Source: CAZGRP01 sp964527995 (GTDB taxonomy: Bacteria > Zhuqueibacterota > Zhuqueibacteria > Oceanimicrobiales > CAZGRP01). Taken from it: 64,000 nt of DNA. The notes beneath the pieces were generated by a model. It ran no database searches and was not told the DNA's origin. It saw nothing but the letters and a program-made list of their open reading frames with translations. The DNA is taken from assembly GCA_964527995.1 (NCBI GenBank), contig CAZGRP010000004.1, positions 82,957-146,956 on the forward strand. The letters are read 5' to 3'. Positions 1 to 7,360 of this stretch are shown piece after piece. The position numbers were made by a program, and so were the translations under genes. The first letter of the stretch is position 1, and every line of letters starts with the position of its first letter.

Positions 1-468
1 GCCGAGATCGAGATCGACGCGGGCCAGGTTGAGCCATCCTTTGACGAAGTCCGGTGATATCTCCACCGCCCTCTGCAAAGAAATGCGCGCACTATCGATT
101 TCGCCTGTGCGCCGTAATTCCAGGCCGCGAAGATACCACTGCCACGCCGTCTGCGGAGATTGTTGCGGTGCGGTCGGCATAGCCTCCTCGGCATGTTCAG
201 CTTCGATCGTATCGGGTTCGACCTGAGTTTCGGCAACCGTCACCGGCTCAATCGTTCGGACTGTTTCGCTGACCGGCGTGGCCGGCCGCCGAGGTGATTC
301 GAGCGACTTCCGGGCGACCCGCTCGGGCGATTCCTTGGAATCGCCACAGCCCTGGGTGCTCTGAAGGCCGATCGCCACGGCCGTCAGAAACACCACAGCC
401 ACGAATCGGCGGGCCACGATGGCGCGCGATTCGCGCTGGGCATGACTTCGAGTGGTTGACTTGCGCAT
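1..468 (-). CDS. TPR-containing secreted/envelope protein, 3' end outside window
   Basis: An open frame of 156 codons runs without a stop from the ATG at 466-468 to the left edge, so the C-terminus is missing. The start is set by AGGAGG at 475-480 (minus strand), 7-8 nt before the ATG. Residues 17-36 are hydrophobic and are followed by a Cys (TQGC); this may be a lipoprotein signal, but the lipobox is weak. A Pro/Glu/Thr-rich linker follows (about 40-108). From about residue 110 the sequence (WYLRGLELRRTGEIDSARIS, then AVEISPDFVKGWLNLARV) has tetratricopeptide repeat spacing. Function is probably protein-protein interaction in the periplasm; no specific role can be given. It is divergent from the lipoprotein gene at 921. 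Confidence 0.75.
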   Translation of the reverse strand, partial: MRKSTTRSHAQRESRAIVARRFVAVVFLTAVAIGLQSTQGCGDSKESPERVARKSLESPRRPATPVSETVRTIEPVTVAETQVEPDTIEAEHAEEAMPTAPQQSPQTAWQWYLRGLELRRTGEIDSARISLQRAVEISPDFVKGWLNLARVDLDLG

Positions 469-529
469 GACACACCTCCTTGGGTTAAGGTAATTTTGGA
501 TGACCCGCGGCTTCCGGGACTTCCATAAA

Positions 530-544
530 CCAAGAGGCGTGCCA
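530..544 (-). promoter_or_regulatory. Possible sigma-54 promoter of the TPR gene
   Basis: Read on the minus strand, TGGCACG-CCTC-TTGG matches the -24/-12 consensus TGGCACG-N4-TTGC at all but the last base. It lies about 60 nt upstream of the TPR start codon. No sigma-54 or enhancer-binding protein gene is visible in the window, so this rests on the motif alone. Confidence 0.35.
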
Positions 545-642
545 CGATTTCGGAGGGGCATCGGATAGATAGTAAGTTGTGTATTATTAGAGTGCTACGG
601 CTATCTAGTGGTACCCATGGATGGCGGAGCCGAGGGGCCGGT

Positions 643-724
643 GTGTCCGCGGGAACACGATTTCCGAAAACCTCGCAGCGATGGTCGTGTGGCCGAAGAC
701 ACGGGCCTGTGTTCCCAGGGACAC
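643..724. repeat. Imperfect 16-bp inverted repeat enclosing a small inner hairpin
   Basis: The arms 643-658 (GTGTCCGCGGGAACAC) and 709-724 (GTGTTCCCAGGGACAC) match at 14 of 16 positions when one is reverse-complemented. Between them CGTGT (686-690) and ACACG (699-703) form an inner stem. The element lies in the roughly 450-bp divergent intergenic region (469-920). It lies upstream of the promoter at 851, so it is not in that gene's leader. No T-run follows either arm, so it is not an ordinary terminator. The rest of 469-920 shows only the promoters noted. Confidence 0.6.
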
Positions 725-850
725 ATTGGCAGACGGTAGGGTCCTCCGCACCGGAGGCGCCATACATTGCTGCGGAATCAATGCCAGCCGATTCAGGTTC
801 ATGCTCAGGCTTCTCCTCCGGCAGCGCTGGTTCTCATCCAGAGAACCACC

Positions 851-879
851 TTGACTTTGCTGTCCCCTGGCTGTATATT
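851..879 (+). promoter_or_regulatory. Sigma-70 promoter of the lipoprotein gene at 921
   Basis: TTGACT at 851-856, a 17-bp spacer, then TATATT at 874-879. Transcription would start near 886, leaving a leader of about 35 nt before the AGGAGG and ATG of the gene. Confidence 0.8.
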
Positions 880-920
880 GGGGCGCTTGTAGGGAACGGG
901 CCAACAGGAGGGAACCGATC

Positions 921-1724
921 ATGATGGGAAAACTGCTTTGGGTCACGCTGGTGGCCCTGGTAGCATGTGGCGGACAGGAGAAGTCGACGCAAGAGGTCTT
1001 GCCGGGCACGAAGTTCGATCCGTCCCAATCGGACCCGCAAGCGGTTAAGATTGCCGATGAGGTCATGCTGGCGCTTGGCGGCCGTGACAATTGGATGCAA
1101 GCCCGCTATCTTCGCTTCCGCTTTGTGGTGGAAAGTCGCGGCCGCGATCTGGTCGACCGCCGGCACGACTGGGATCGCTGGACGGGTCGCTATCGGCTTG
1201 AGTACACGGATCAAGGTGGTGGCCACAACCGGGTGCTGTTCAACGTCAACACCAAACAGGGGCAGGCGTTCGTGGACAACGTGCCTGTCGAGGGGGACAC
1301 ACTACAGAAGATTCTGGACAAGGCTTACGCCATCCATGTCAACGACACGTATTGGCTGCTCATGCCTTACAAGATGAAAGACCCGGGCGTCATCCTGAAG
1401 TACGAGGGTACTGCCGAGATCAACGGATTCAGCCACGATATCGTCCATCTCAGTTTCGACAATGTGGGCCTGACGCCGCAGGACGTCTACTGGGTCTACG
1501 TCGACCAGGCAACGCGGCTGATAACCAAGTGGGAGTATATTCTCAAGGGCGGCGAAGGCCCGCGCACCGTGGCCTGGTGGAAGGGCTGGAAGCAGTACGG
1601 GAAGATCAAGCTGGCGGACACGCGCGAATTCGACAAGAGCGATCGGCGCATCGTTTTTCGTGATCTCTTCGTTTCGCCGACGGTGGACGAGAGCGTTTTC
1701 GCTTCGCCACTAACGACCAAGTGA
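921..1724 (+). CDS. Conserved hypothetical lipoprotein (DUF6503-like)
   Basis: A 267-residue lipoprotein. The signal peptide ends at a clear lipobox (LVAC, Cys16), so it should be lipid-anchored in the envelope. AGGAGG at 906-911 sets the start. The mature part is rich in beta-strand-like sequence with many Trp and Tyr, and carries the 'ADEVMLALGGRDNW...RYLRFRF' opening seen in a family of uncharacterised lipoproteins that resemble the LolA/outer-membrane-lipoprotein-sorting fold; that assignment is from memory and tentative. It has its own promoter at 851 and converges on the MBL-fold gene with only 14 bp between them. No enzymatic motif is visible. Confidence 0.75.
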   Translation: MMGKLLWVTLVALVACGGQEKSTQEVLPGTKFDPSQSDPQAVKIADEVMLALGGRDNWMQARYLRFRFVVESRGRDLVDRRHDWDRWTGRYRLEYTDQGGGHNRVLFNVNTKQGQAFVDNVPVEGDTLQKILDKAYAIHVNDTYWLLMPYKMKDPGVILKYEGTAEINGFSHDIVHLSFDNVGLTPQDVYWVYVDQATRLITKWEYILKGGEGPRTVAWWKGWKQYGKIKLADTREFDKSDRRIVFRDLFVSPTVDESVFASPLTTK

Positions 1725-1738
1725 CGCATCGGCGGCGC

Positions 1739-2620
1739 TCAGCGACCCGTGAGCTCGCGGTAGACCACCTCAATATTGGCCGCGAGGCCTTGCTCATAGC
1801 GGCGATAGCTGGCGTACTTCGGCAGCCGGACCTGCTGCTTCGCCTGCTCGAGCGACAGGCCTGCCGCGATGGCCCTCCTGACCGCGGCCCGGAGGTCGCG
1901 GTGGTAGCGAAGGGATGCGCGCACCCCGGCACGATCGGTGACCTCGCCGTGGCCCGGTATGAACGTGTCGATGTCCATTTGCAACACGCGCTCCAACACA
2001 TCCACATAGCCCTGGCTGCTGCCGCCGGCCTTCGAGTCGATCACGGGGATCGAACCGTTGAACAGCAAGTCACCCAGATAGGCGACTTTGTACTTCGGGA
2101 AAATGACGATGGCATCGCCAGCGGTATGGGCTGGGCCGAGGTGGATGAGCTCCACGGCGGACTCTCCGTCGTGAACCGTCATCCGCCTGGAGAAGGTGAT
2201 GTTCGGCAGGTATCGACTATGGTCTCGCCAGTACTCTGCGTCGAACTTGAGGAGGTTGCGCCTGGTGAGGCGATGTGACAGGATCTGGATCGTTTCCGGG
2301 AACGAGGGGGCACCGTGTGTGTGGTCGGCGTGGTAGTGTGTGTGGACGAGATAGCGGATGGGCTTGAGGGTGACTTTCCGGATCTGGTCGATGATCCTCT
2401 GGCCCCATCTCGGGTTGATCTTGGCGTCCGCCACCAGAACGCCGTTGTCCATGACATAGAACACCGCGTTTCCGCCGCCACCCAACACGACATAAAGATC
2501 ATCGCGCAGTTTCTCGACACGGATCTGTTCGTCTCGCGGTGCGACCGGACGTAATTGCACAAACAGGCCAACGACCACGACACCCAAGAGGAGCGTGAAC
2601 AGCAACCGCGAATCCTTCAT
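1739..2620 (-). CDS. Membrane-anchored MBL-fold metallohydrolase
   Basis: A 293-residue metallo-beta-lactamase-fold enzyme. An N-terminal hydrophobic segment (about 7-22) gives a signal anchor or uncleaved signal, so it should work outside the cytoplasm. The dinuclear zinc site is complete: HxHxDH (H95, H97, D99, H100), H165 in 'LGPAHTAGD', D184 in 'YLGDLLF' and H224 in 'IPGHGE'. It most resembles the class B-like/quinoprotein-relay-like secreted MBL hydrolases, whose substrates are mostly unknown; I would not call it an antibiotic-resistance gene. The start has GGAGG upstream, and a strong promoter lies at 2751-2779. It converges with the lipoprotein gene at 921-1724. Confidence 0.85.
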   Translation of the reverse strand: MKDSRLLFTLLLGVVVVGLFVQLRPVAPRDEQIRVEKLRDDLYVVLGGGGNAVFYVMDNGVLVADAKINPRWGQRIIDQIRKVTLKPIRYLVHTHYHADHTHGAPSFPETIQILSHRLTRRNLLKFDAEYWRDHSRYLPNITFSRRMTVHDGESAVELIHLGPAHTAGDAIVIFPKYKVAYLGDLLFNGSIPVIDSKAGGSSQGYVDVLERVLQMDIDTFIPGHGEVTDRAGVRASLRYHRDLRAAVRRAIAAGLSLEQAKQQVRLPKYASYRRYEQGLAANIEVVYRELTGR

Positions 2621-2750
2621 TTCCCTTCCTCCTTCCTGGCGGCCGGGCGAGGCCCAGCGGCTTCACCCGCAAGTTACTCTCTCATGTGCCTCCTTTCGTT
2701 TCTCAGTTCCCCAACCTGCTCAATGCCAGGGCCGCCACACCGGCGCATCC

Positions 2751-2779
2751 ATGATAGTTGATGAAAACCGCAATGTCAA
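2751..2779 (-). promoter_or_regulatory. Sigma-70 promoter of the MBL-fold hydrolase gene
   Basis: On the minus strand, TTGACA (2774-2779), a 17-bp spacer and TATCAT (2751-2756). It sits between yjbQ and the MBL gene and reads into the latter. Confidence 0.8.
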
Positions 2780-2797
2780 GACAATTTCGATGCTTCG

Positions 2798-3217
2798 CTA
2801 CTCGCCGATGATTTTCACCAGCACCCTCTTGCGCCGTCGGCCATCGAATTCGCCGTAAAAGATCTGCTCCCACGGCCCAAAATCGAGTCTGCCATCGGTG
2901 ATCGCCACCACCACCTCGCGGCCCATCACCTGCCTCTTCAGATGCGCGTCGGCGTTGTCCTCACCGGTACGATTATGGCGATACTTGCTGACCGGTTCGT
3001 GCGGGGCCAGCCCCTCCAGCCAGTCGTCGAAGTCCCTGATCAGCCCCTGCTCATCATCGTTGATGAAGACACTGGCAGTGATGTGCATGGCATTCACCAG
3101 GCACAGTCCTTCCTTTACGCCGCTCCTGGCCACCAACTCTTCGATTTTGGGTGTGATGTTGATATAGGCCCGACGCGTGTCGGTGTGAAACCAAAGGTAC
3201 TCGGTCAAGGATTTCAT
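2798..3217 (-). CDS. YjbQ/UPF0047 family protein
   Basis: 139 residues, the usual length for the YjbQ (UPF0047) family, in which members have weak thiamine-phosphate synthase activity. Family landmarks are the Asn-Ala-Met-His-Ile-Thr segment (LVNAMHITASVFIND), the central 'YRHNRTGEDNADAHLKRQVMG' region with its likely metal-binding His and Asp residues, and the C-terminal 'GPWEQIFYGEFDGRR' ending. The start codon overlaps the queD stop as ATGA (3214-3217), so the two genes are almost certainly translated together. The true physiological role of the family is unsettled. Confidence 0.88.
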   Translation of the reverse strand: MKSLTEYLWFHTDTRRAYINITPKIEELVARSGVKEGLCLVNAMHITASVFINDDEQGLIRDFDDWLEGLAPHEPVSKYRHNRTGEDNADAHLKRQVMGREVVVAITDGRLDFGPWEQIFYGEFDGRRRKRVLVKIIGE

Positions 3218-3567
3218 CGCCTATCTCCTTGGCTGGGTGACGACAATTCGGCCCACTTCCCTTCGCCCTCCCAGACGCGGATCGTAAAATCGTAGGGAAG
3301 GCGCTGTCGGAGCTGGTCTTGCAGCAGCACACAGATGTTTTCCACCGACGGGTATTCCAGGAACTCGTTCCAGGACCGATGGTCGTATTCGGAGAGGGCT
3401 TCATCCAGAACGCGCTTCATGTCTCCGAAATCCATCAGCATCCCGCCCTCGACCTCTCCCTCGATGATGACCTCGATCTTGTAGGTGTGCCCGTGCAGTG
3501 TACCGCATCGGCTATGGCCGGGGAGGAAGTGGGCACAATCGATATGGCGGACGACTCCCAGTTTCAT
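3214..3567 (-). CDS. queD: 6-carboxytetrahydropterin synthase (QueD/PTPS family)
   Basis: 117 residues. It should convert dihydroneopterin triphosphate to 6-carboxytetrahydropterin in queuosine/deazapurine synthesis. The zinc-binding and catalytic residues are visible: H13, H25 and H27 (CGTLHGHTYK), with the catalytic Cys21 in 'HSRCGTLHGH', and the downstream Asp-His (SEYDHRSW) and Glu (VWEGEGKW). An in-frame start 32 codons further upstream is possible, but GGAGG just before the ATG at 3565-3567 and the family's usual length favour this one. No other queuosine genes (queC, queE, queF) are in the window. The 4-bp overlap with yjbQ makes a two-gene operon. Confidence 0.88.
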   Translation of the reverse strand: MKLGVVRHIDCAHFLPGHSRCGTLHGHTYKIEVIIEGEVEGGMLMDFGDMKRVLDEALSEYDHRSWNEFLEYPSVENICVLLQDQLRQRLPYDFTIRVWEGEGKWAELSSPSQGDRR

Positions 3568-3728
3568 ACCAACCTCCGTAATAGACGGATAATGATCGGA
3601 AGAAAAAGGGTGAAATGCAAGCGAAAACGGCCCGCCCGAGGCCGGAAAGGGCTTGATTCTCAAGCAGATCTTTTTAGTTTGTTGGCATTGCAGCTCTGGA
3701 GTTGGATCCGGAAAACGAGGAGAAATGG

Positions 3729-4970
3729 ATGCTGAACTACCTTTGGTTTGGTTTGGCAGTGATCGCGATCGTGGTGGGGGCCGTTACCGGGCATTTGAAG
3801 GAGGTCACGGATGCTGCGGTGGATTCGGCCGGGAAATCGGTCGATATCGCTTTCGGGCTGATCGGCATTATGGCGATGTGGCTGGGCATCATGAAGATCG
3901 CAGAGGAGGCCGGACTGGTACGCGTACTGGCCCGCGCCATTCGGCCCATCAGTCGCAGGCTGTTCCCCGATGTGCCGCAAGAGCATCCAGCCATGGGGAT
4001 GATGCTGCTCAACATCAGCGCCAACTGGTTGGGACTCAGCAATGCCGCCACACCTCTCGGCATCAAGGCCATGGAGGAGCTCCAGACGCTCAACGACAAG
4101 CCGGACACGGCCACCAACGCGATGGTCATGTTTCTCGCCATCAATACCGCCAGCATCACGTTGATCCCGATTTCCATCATCGCCGTGCGCCAGGCGCTCG
4201 GTTCGGCGAATCCCTACGAGATTATCGGTCCAGCGGTGTTCTCCTCCACCATGGCCACCATCACCGCAGTGACCGCCACCAAGGTCCTTGAAAAACTCGG
4301 AGAGGGCCGCCTCTGGCAGAGCCTGCGAAGTCACAGCCGCACCATCTTGGCGATCCTCGCCCTGGCGGCGGGTGTTGTCGCTCTCATTCTGACGGGCGCG
4401 ATGAGCAGCCTGCTCTCGTTTCTGCCTCCTAACTTTTTCCGAAACGCTGTCAACTTCTTGTCGATGATCGCCATCCCGCTGCTCATCTTTCTGATCCTTT
4501 CGGCAGGACTGTACCGCAAGGTGAAGGTGTACGAGGTCTTTGTCGACGGCGCCAAGGAGGGCTTCGAGGTGGCGGTCAAAATCATCCCCTTCCTGGTGGC
4601 GATTCTGGTTGCCGTCGGCATGTTCCGGGCTTCCGGCGCCATGGACGTGTTTGTGCGCATCGTTTCGCCGGTGACGAATCTCATCGGCATGCCTGCCGAA
4701 GCATTGCCGGTCGCGTTCACCCGGCCGCTTACGGGCAGCGGCACGCTTGGGCTTGCCACCGAACTGATGAAGACGCATGGCCCCGACTCGTTTATCGGCC
4801 GCCTGACCTCGACGATGTACGGCAGTACCGAAACGACATTCTACGTGATCGCTGTCTATTTTGGTGCCGTCGGCATCAAGAAGACCCGCCATGCCGTGCC
4901 CGCCGGCCTGATCGGCGATGCAGCCGGTCTGCTTGCCTCCCTCTTCATCTGCAAGCTGGTGTTTGGCTGA
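3729..4970 (+). CDS. SpmA-SpmB fusion, nucleoside-recognition (Gate) domain membrane protein
   Basis: A 413-residue polytopic membrane protein that joins the SpmA-like and SpmB-like halves found as separate spore-maturation proteins in Bacillus. The first half (about 1-190) has the Gate motif 'GLIGIMAMWLGIMKIAEEAG' and 'NISANWLGLSNAATPLGIKA'. The second (about 230-410) has 'GFEVAVKIIPFLVAILVAVG' and 'MYGSTETTFYVIAVYFGAVG'. Both are hallmarks of the family, which is common in non-sporulating bacteria and whose substrate is unknown. A TTG lies upstream in frame at 3702, but GAGGAG at 3717-3722 sits 6 nt before the ATG at 3729, so I chose that start. A weak -35/-10 pair (TTGATT, TAGTTT) lies at 3653-3680. 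Confidence 0.88.
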   Translation: MLNYLWFGLAVIAIVVGAVTGHLKEVTDAAVDSAGKSVDIAFGLIGIMAMWLGIMKIAEEAGLVRVLARAIRPISRRLFPDVPQEHPAMGMMLLNISANWLGLSNAATPLGIKAMEELQTLNDKPDTATNAMVMFLAINTASITLIPISIIAVRQALGSANPYEIIGPAVFSSTMATITAVTATKVLEKLGEGRLWQSLRSHSRTILAILALAAGVVALILTGAMSSLLSFLPPNFFRNAVNFLSMIAIPLLIFLILSAGLYRKVKVYEVFVDGAKEGFEVAVKIIPFLVAILVAVGMFRASGAMDVFVRIVSPVTNLIGMPAEALPVAFTRPLTGSGTLGLATELMKTHGPDSFIGRLTSTMYGSTETTFYVIAVYFGAVGIKKTRHAVPAGLIGDAAGLLASLFICKLVFG

Positions 4971-5038
4971 GCTCCCCGAGAATGGCTGGCGGTTTCCCAC
5001 CGGCAGGAAGAATTCACGATGAACCGAAGAGCCTGGCC

Positions 5039-5905
5039 TCACTGCGTTTGGTGGGATCTCGGCCTGTCACCGCCATGGCGAAGAAGGCCTCGGGTCCGCG
5101 GGCGCGCCAGGGCCAGAAGCAGCCGCGCCTTCGTGATGACATAGGCCAGGGGCTTGAGTCGCCTGAGGACATGGAGATAGCTCTCGACCAGGGGACGGAG
5201 CTCCTCCATGGTGGCAGGCTGGATTTCGAGAATGAGGAAGCCGTGGAAGTGCACGTTTCGTACCGTGCGGAGGAAATCATCAACCGGCAGGACGCCACCG
5301 CTTTTGAAAGGAAGATGCAGGTCTTCTGTGCGGCTGCAGTCGGAGAGATGGATGCCCTTGACCTCCGGCGCCCAGGCGTTGAGCAAGGCGGAAGGATCTT
5401 CGCCGCGCAGGAAAGCATGCGGCGCATCCAGGCAGATTCCCAGAAGCTGCGGGCCGAGCTTGCGCCGCGCCGCGTCGTAGAAGCGTTCGAAGGAGCGTGG
5501 CTCCCAGCTCGGCACGTTTTCTAGAAGGATGGGTAGATCGAGCCGGGCCAGATTCTCAAGCAGCAACTCTTCGGAGGTCTCTATCGGCACGGCTGCCTCT
5601 GCCGGCTCGGGCGGGTGGGACAAAGCGTAGCGCAGGTGCAGTCGCCGCCAACCGGCGTTGACAGCGTCGATGAGCGCGTTGATGTCGCGCTGGTGTGCGG
5701 GACAGGAAAAATCGAAGCCATCCTGCCCCATCAGAGGCAGATGGAGCCCGGCAGGAAGAGACCGCAACGCCGCGGCCACGTCGTCGATAGCGTCGAAGCT
5801 GGAGGGGTTCAGTTCGACCATCTCGACGCCGAGCCGTCGCGCCGTGTGCACAAGCTGCGCCGGCTCGAAGCCCTCAAAGCGTTCGATGGTGACACCTACC
5901 TTCAT
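5039..5905 (-). CDS. Sugar phosphate isomerase/epimerase-like TIM-barrel protein
   Basis: 288 residues of the xylose-isomerase-like (AP endonuclease 2) TIM-barrel family. Typical strand ends carrying metal ligands are visible: 'VEMVELNPSSF', 'LPILLENVPSWE' (Glu), 'LGICLDAPHAF' (Asp, His), 'KGIHLSDCSR' (His, Asp) and 'GFLILEIQP' (Glu). Such proteins isomerise or epimerise sugars or sugar phosphates, but family-level similarity does not fix the substrate. The C-terminal tail (about 262-288) is Arg-rich and may be unstructured. A promoter with 17-bp spacing lies at 6007-6035, directly behind the terminator of the neighbouring minus-strand gene, so it is probably a single-gene unit. Confidence 0.8.
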   Translation of the reverse strand: MKVGVTIERFEGFEPAQLVHTARRLGVEMVELNPSSFDAIDDVAAALRSLPAGLHLPLMGQDGFDFSCPAHQRDINALIDAVNAGWRRLHLRYALSHPPEPAEAAVPIETSEELLLENLARLDLPILLENVPSWEPRSFERFYDAARRKLGPQLLGICLDAPHAFLRGEDPSALLNAWAPEVKGIHLSDCSRTEDLHLPFKSGGVLPVDDFLRTVRNVHFHGFLILEIQPATMEELRPLVESYLHVLRRLKPLAYVITKARLLLALARPRTRGLLRHGGDRPRSHQTQ

Positions 5906-6006
5906 CGTTGCCTCGCGGTTCGCGGATAGAAAAAACAGCTCACGCCGTCTGGCCGATCAGGCCTGAGAAGAGGCGCACCTTCTTGTGTACCGGCGTGATT
6001 GACACC

Positions 6007-6035
6007 AAGATAGAGTATCTGCCGGCAAATCGCAA
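6007..6035 (-). promoter_or_regulatory. Sigma-70 promoter of the TIM-barrel gene
   Basis: Minus strand: TTGCGA (6030-6035), 17-bp spacer, TATCTT (6007-6012). It begins about 15 bp beyond the terminator hairpin at 6051-6079. Confidence 0.6.
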
Positions 6036-6044
6036 GGCTCTCAA

Positions 6045-6079
6045 AATGAAAAGCCCCACCTCCGCGGGAGGTAGGGCTT
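6045..6079 (-). terminator. Rho-independent terminator of the WxxGxW-repeat gene
   Basis: The stem 6051-6063 pairs with 6067-6079 (one mismatch) across a 3-nt loop. On the minus strand it is followed directly by TTTTCATTTT. It lies about 40 bp past the stop of the gene at 6120-6434. Confidence 0.85.
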
Positions 6080-6119
6080 GCCAGGGTCGGTCGATGGCTT
6101 CCGGTCGGACGATTGGCGG

Positions 6120-6434
6120 TTAGATCCGTTTCCAGTGGCCCGGAATCCACAGCCAGCCGCGCCGCGTCGGACGCCAGCGCCCATCGATCCAGCGGTATCC
6201 CGGCCGCGGCCGCACCCAACGCCCAGCCGCCCACACGAACCGGCCGCGATGCCAGCGCCAGTGACCGGAGACCCAAATGTATCCGTGAACTCGCGGCGCC
6301 GGTCGAACCACAACCACCCGAGGAGCGGGCGGCCGGATTCTGACGATAACCCTGGTGTGCGCTTGACTCTGTGCGGGCAGAAGCAACGAACCGGCAAGCA
6401 GCGCTCCAGCCAACAGACCATGCATCGTTTTCAT
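6120..6434 (-). CDS. Small secreted WxxGxW-repeat protein
   Basis: 104 residues with a cleavable signal peptide (about 1-25, ending AQSQA). The mature protein is extremely rich in Trp, Arg, Gly and Pro, with repeated W-x-x-G-x-W units: 'WVSGHW', 'WAAGRW', 'WIDGRW', 'WIPGHW'. This matches the YXWXGXW (WXXGXW) repeat family of small exported proteins of unknown function. A TTG start two codons upstream is possible, but AGGAGG is placed 7 nt before the ATG at 6432-6434. It ends in its own terminator (6045-6079), so it is monocistronic. Confidence 0.85.
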   Translation of the reverse strand: MKTMHGLLAGALLAGSLLLPAQSQAHTRVIVRIRPPAPRVVVVRPAPRVHGYIWVSGHWRWHRGRFVWAAGRWVRPRPGYRWIDGRWRPTRRGWLWIPGHWKRI

Positions 6435-6642
6435 TGTCAATCCTCCTCTGATTCAGCTGTGGATCTTCATTTTCTGTTGCCTTCTGCACGCTCGTTTTGC
6501 AACCGCTGTGCCACCTTGCCGGCTACGGGCTGCGAGTTCCTGGAACCATTGCAACAGGCTCGACGTACGCCCTATCAGTCAGGCGGGTAGCCAGTGACTC
6601 CATCGTTCCGGTGAAAGCAGCGTCCCGTCAGGGTCACGTCTA

Positions 6643-6658
6643 TGTACGTTTTCGTACA
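6643..6658. promoter_or_regulatory. Perfect 6-bp inverted repeat, possible operator
   Basis: TGTACG (6643-6648) and CGTACA (6653-6658) around TTTT. The palindrome sits about 45 bp upstream of the sigma-like gene at 6704, where an operator or a leader hairpin would be expected. No promoter boxes can be placed with confidence. Confidence 0.35.
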
Positions 6659-6703
6659 CGCTGCCACGGAAAGAAGTCGATGGCAGAAGGGAGGAGCCTT
6701 CCG

Positions 6704-7138
6704 ATGGGGAACCCCAGTCGTTTCGAAGGGCATGTGGATCAACTCGTCGACAAGATCTATGTGCTGGCTGTGACCCTGCTGGGCGAGGGCTCGGCTGTCG
6801 AGTCCCTGGTCGAAAATGTCTTCGCAGAGGGTTGGGATCGCGACACAGAGAGGGATATGCACCGCACGGAGGACAAGCTCGTTCGCGAACTCTATCGCAA
6901 GGTTTCCAGCCTCCGGCTGGCGCCGCTGGCTGCGGCAGCCGAGACGGCTCCGGACCCAGCATCCGTGCTGCGTACTTTTCCCGCCGACTCGGCCCTTTCG
7001 CTGCTTCTGGTTGATCTGCTTCAGTGGCCCTATACCCGGGTCGCCCGTGTGCTGGAAGTGGACGCCGCCACCGTTCTCTCCTCGCTACGCGAGGCTCGCC
7101 AAAAACTCCGGGCCGTGTTGCTACACGGCCGTGATTAG
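6704..7138 (+). CDS. Divergent sigma-70-like (region 2/region 4) protein
   Basis: 144 residues. The N-terminal half ('VDQLVDKIYVLAVTLLGEGSAVESLVENVFAEGW') has the helix pattern of sigma region 2, in which the consensus LARRLLGDPADAEDLVQEVF is eroded. The C-terminal half ('LLLVDLLQWPYTRVARVLEV' then 'ATVLSSLREARQKLRAVL') has the region-4 helix-turn-helix layout. Key acidic residues of region 2.2 are replaced, and the protein is shorter than a normal ECF sigma (about 170-200). It may be a regulator or a degenerate sigma rather than a working one. GGAGGAG ends 7 nt before the ATG at 6704; the ATG at 6680 is less well placed. No anti-sigma gene is adjacent. Confidence 0.6.
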   Translation: MGNPSRFEGHVDQLVDKIYVLAVTLLGEGSAVESLVENVFAEGWDRDTERDMHRTEDKLVRELYRKVSSLRLAPLAAAAETAPDPASVLRTFPADSALSLLLVDLLQWPYTRVARVLEVDAATVLSSLREARQKLRAVLLHGRD

Positions 7139-7285
7139 GATCGAGGATCGCGTCGAGCCACGCCGTGCTCCCTCCGCCGGTCGGAAACTTCAACGAAACC
7201 GTGGTCACGCCTTACGTCTCCGGTTTGCCTGCAACCCCTGTAAATTACGCTTGTCCCGAGCTCGGGAGCGGCCGGAAATTAGCGC

Positions 7286-7314
7286 TTGCTAAATTGTGCC
7301 TCGTTCGCTATTTT
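7286..7314 (+). promoter_or_regulatory. Sigma-70 promoter of the Omp85-like gene
   Basis: TTGCTA (7286-7291), 17-bp spacer, TATTTT (7309-7314), about 47 bp upstream of the GTG start. Confidence 0.55.
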
Positions 7315-7360
7315 TGAGTTCGTGTCGAAAAATGGCGCCGAACCGACAAAGGAGGATTCA

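Noticed and set aside
1739..2620. Calling the MBL-fold protein a beta-lactamase
   Set aside because: The fold and zinc ligands fit a general MBL hydrolase. Nothing indicates beta-lactam specificity.
3660..5042. 460-codon minus-strand open frame opposite the SpmA-SpmB fusion
   Set aside because: It is a GC-rich shadow: charged, low-complexity and His/Arg/Gly-heavy, with no domain. The plus-strand gene has clear family motifs.
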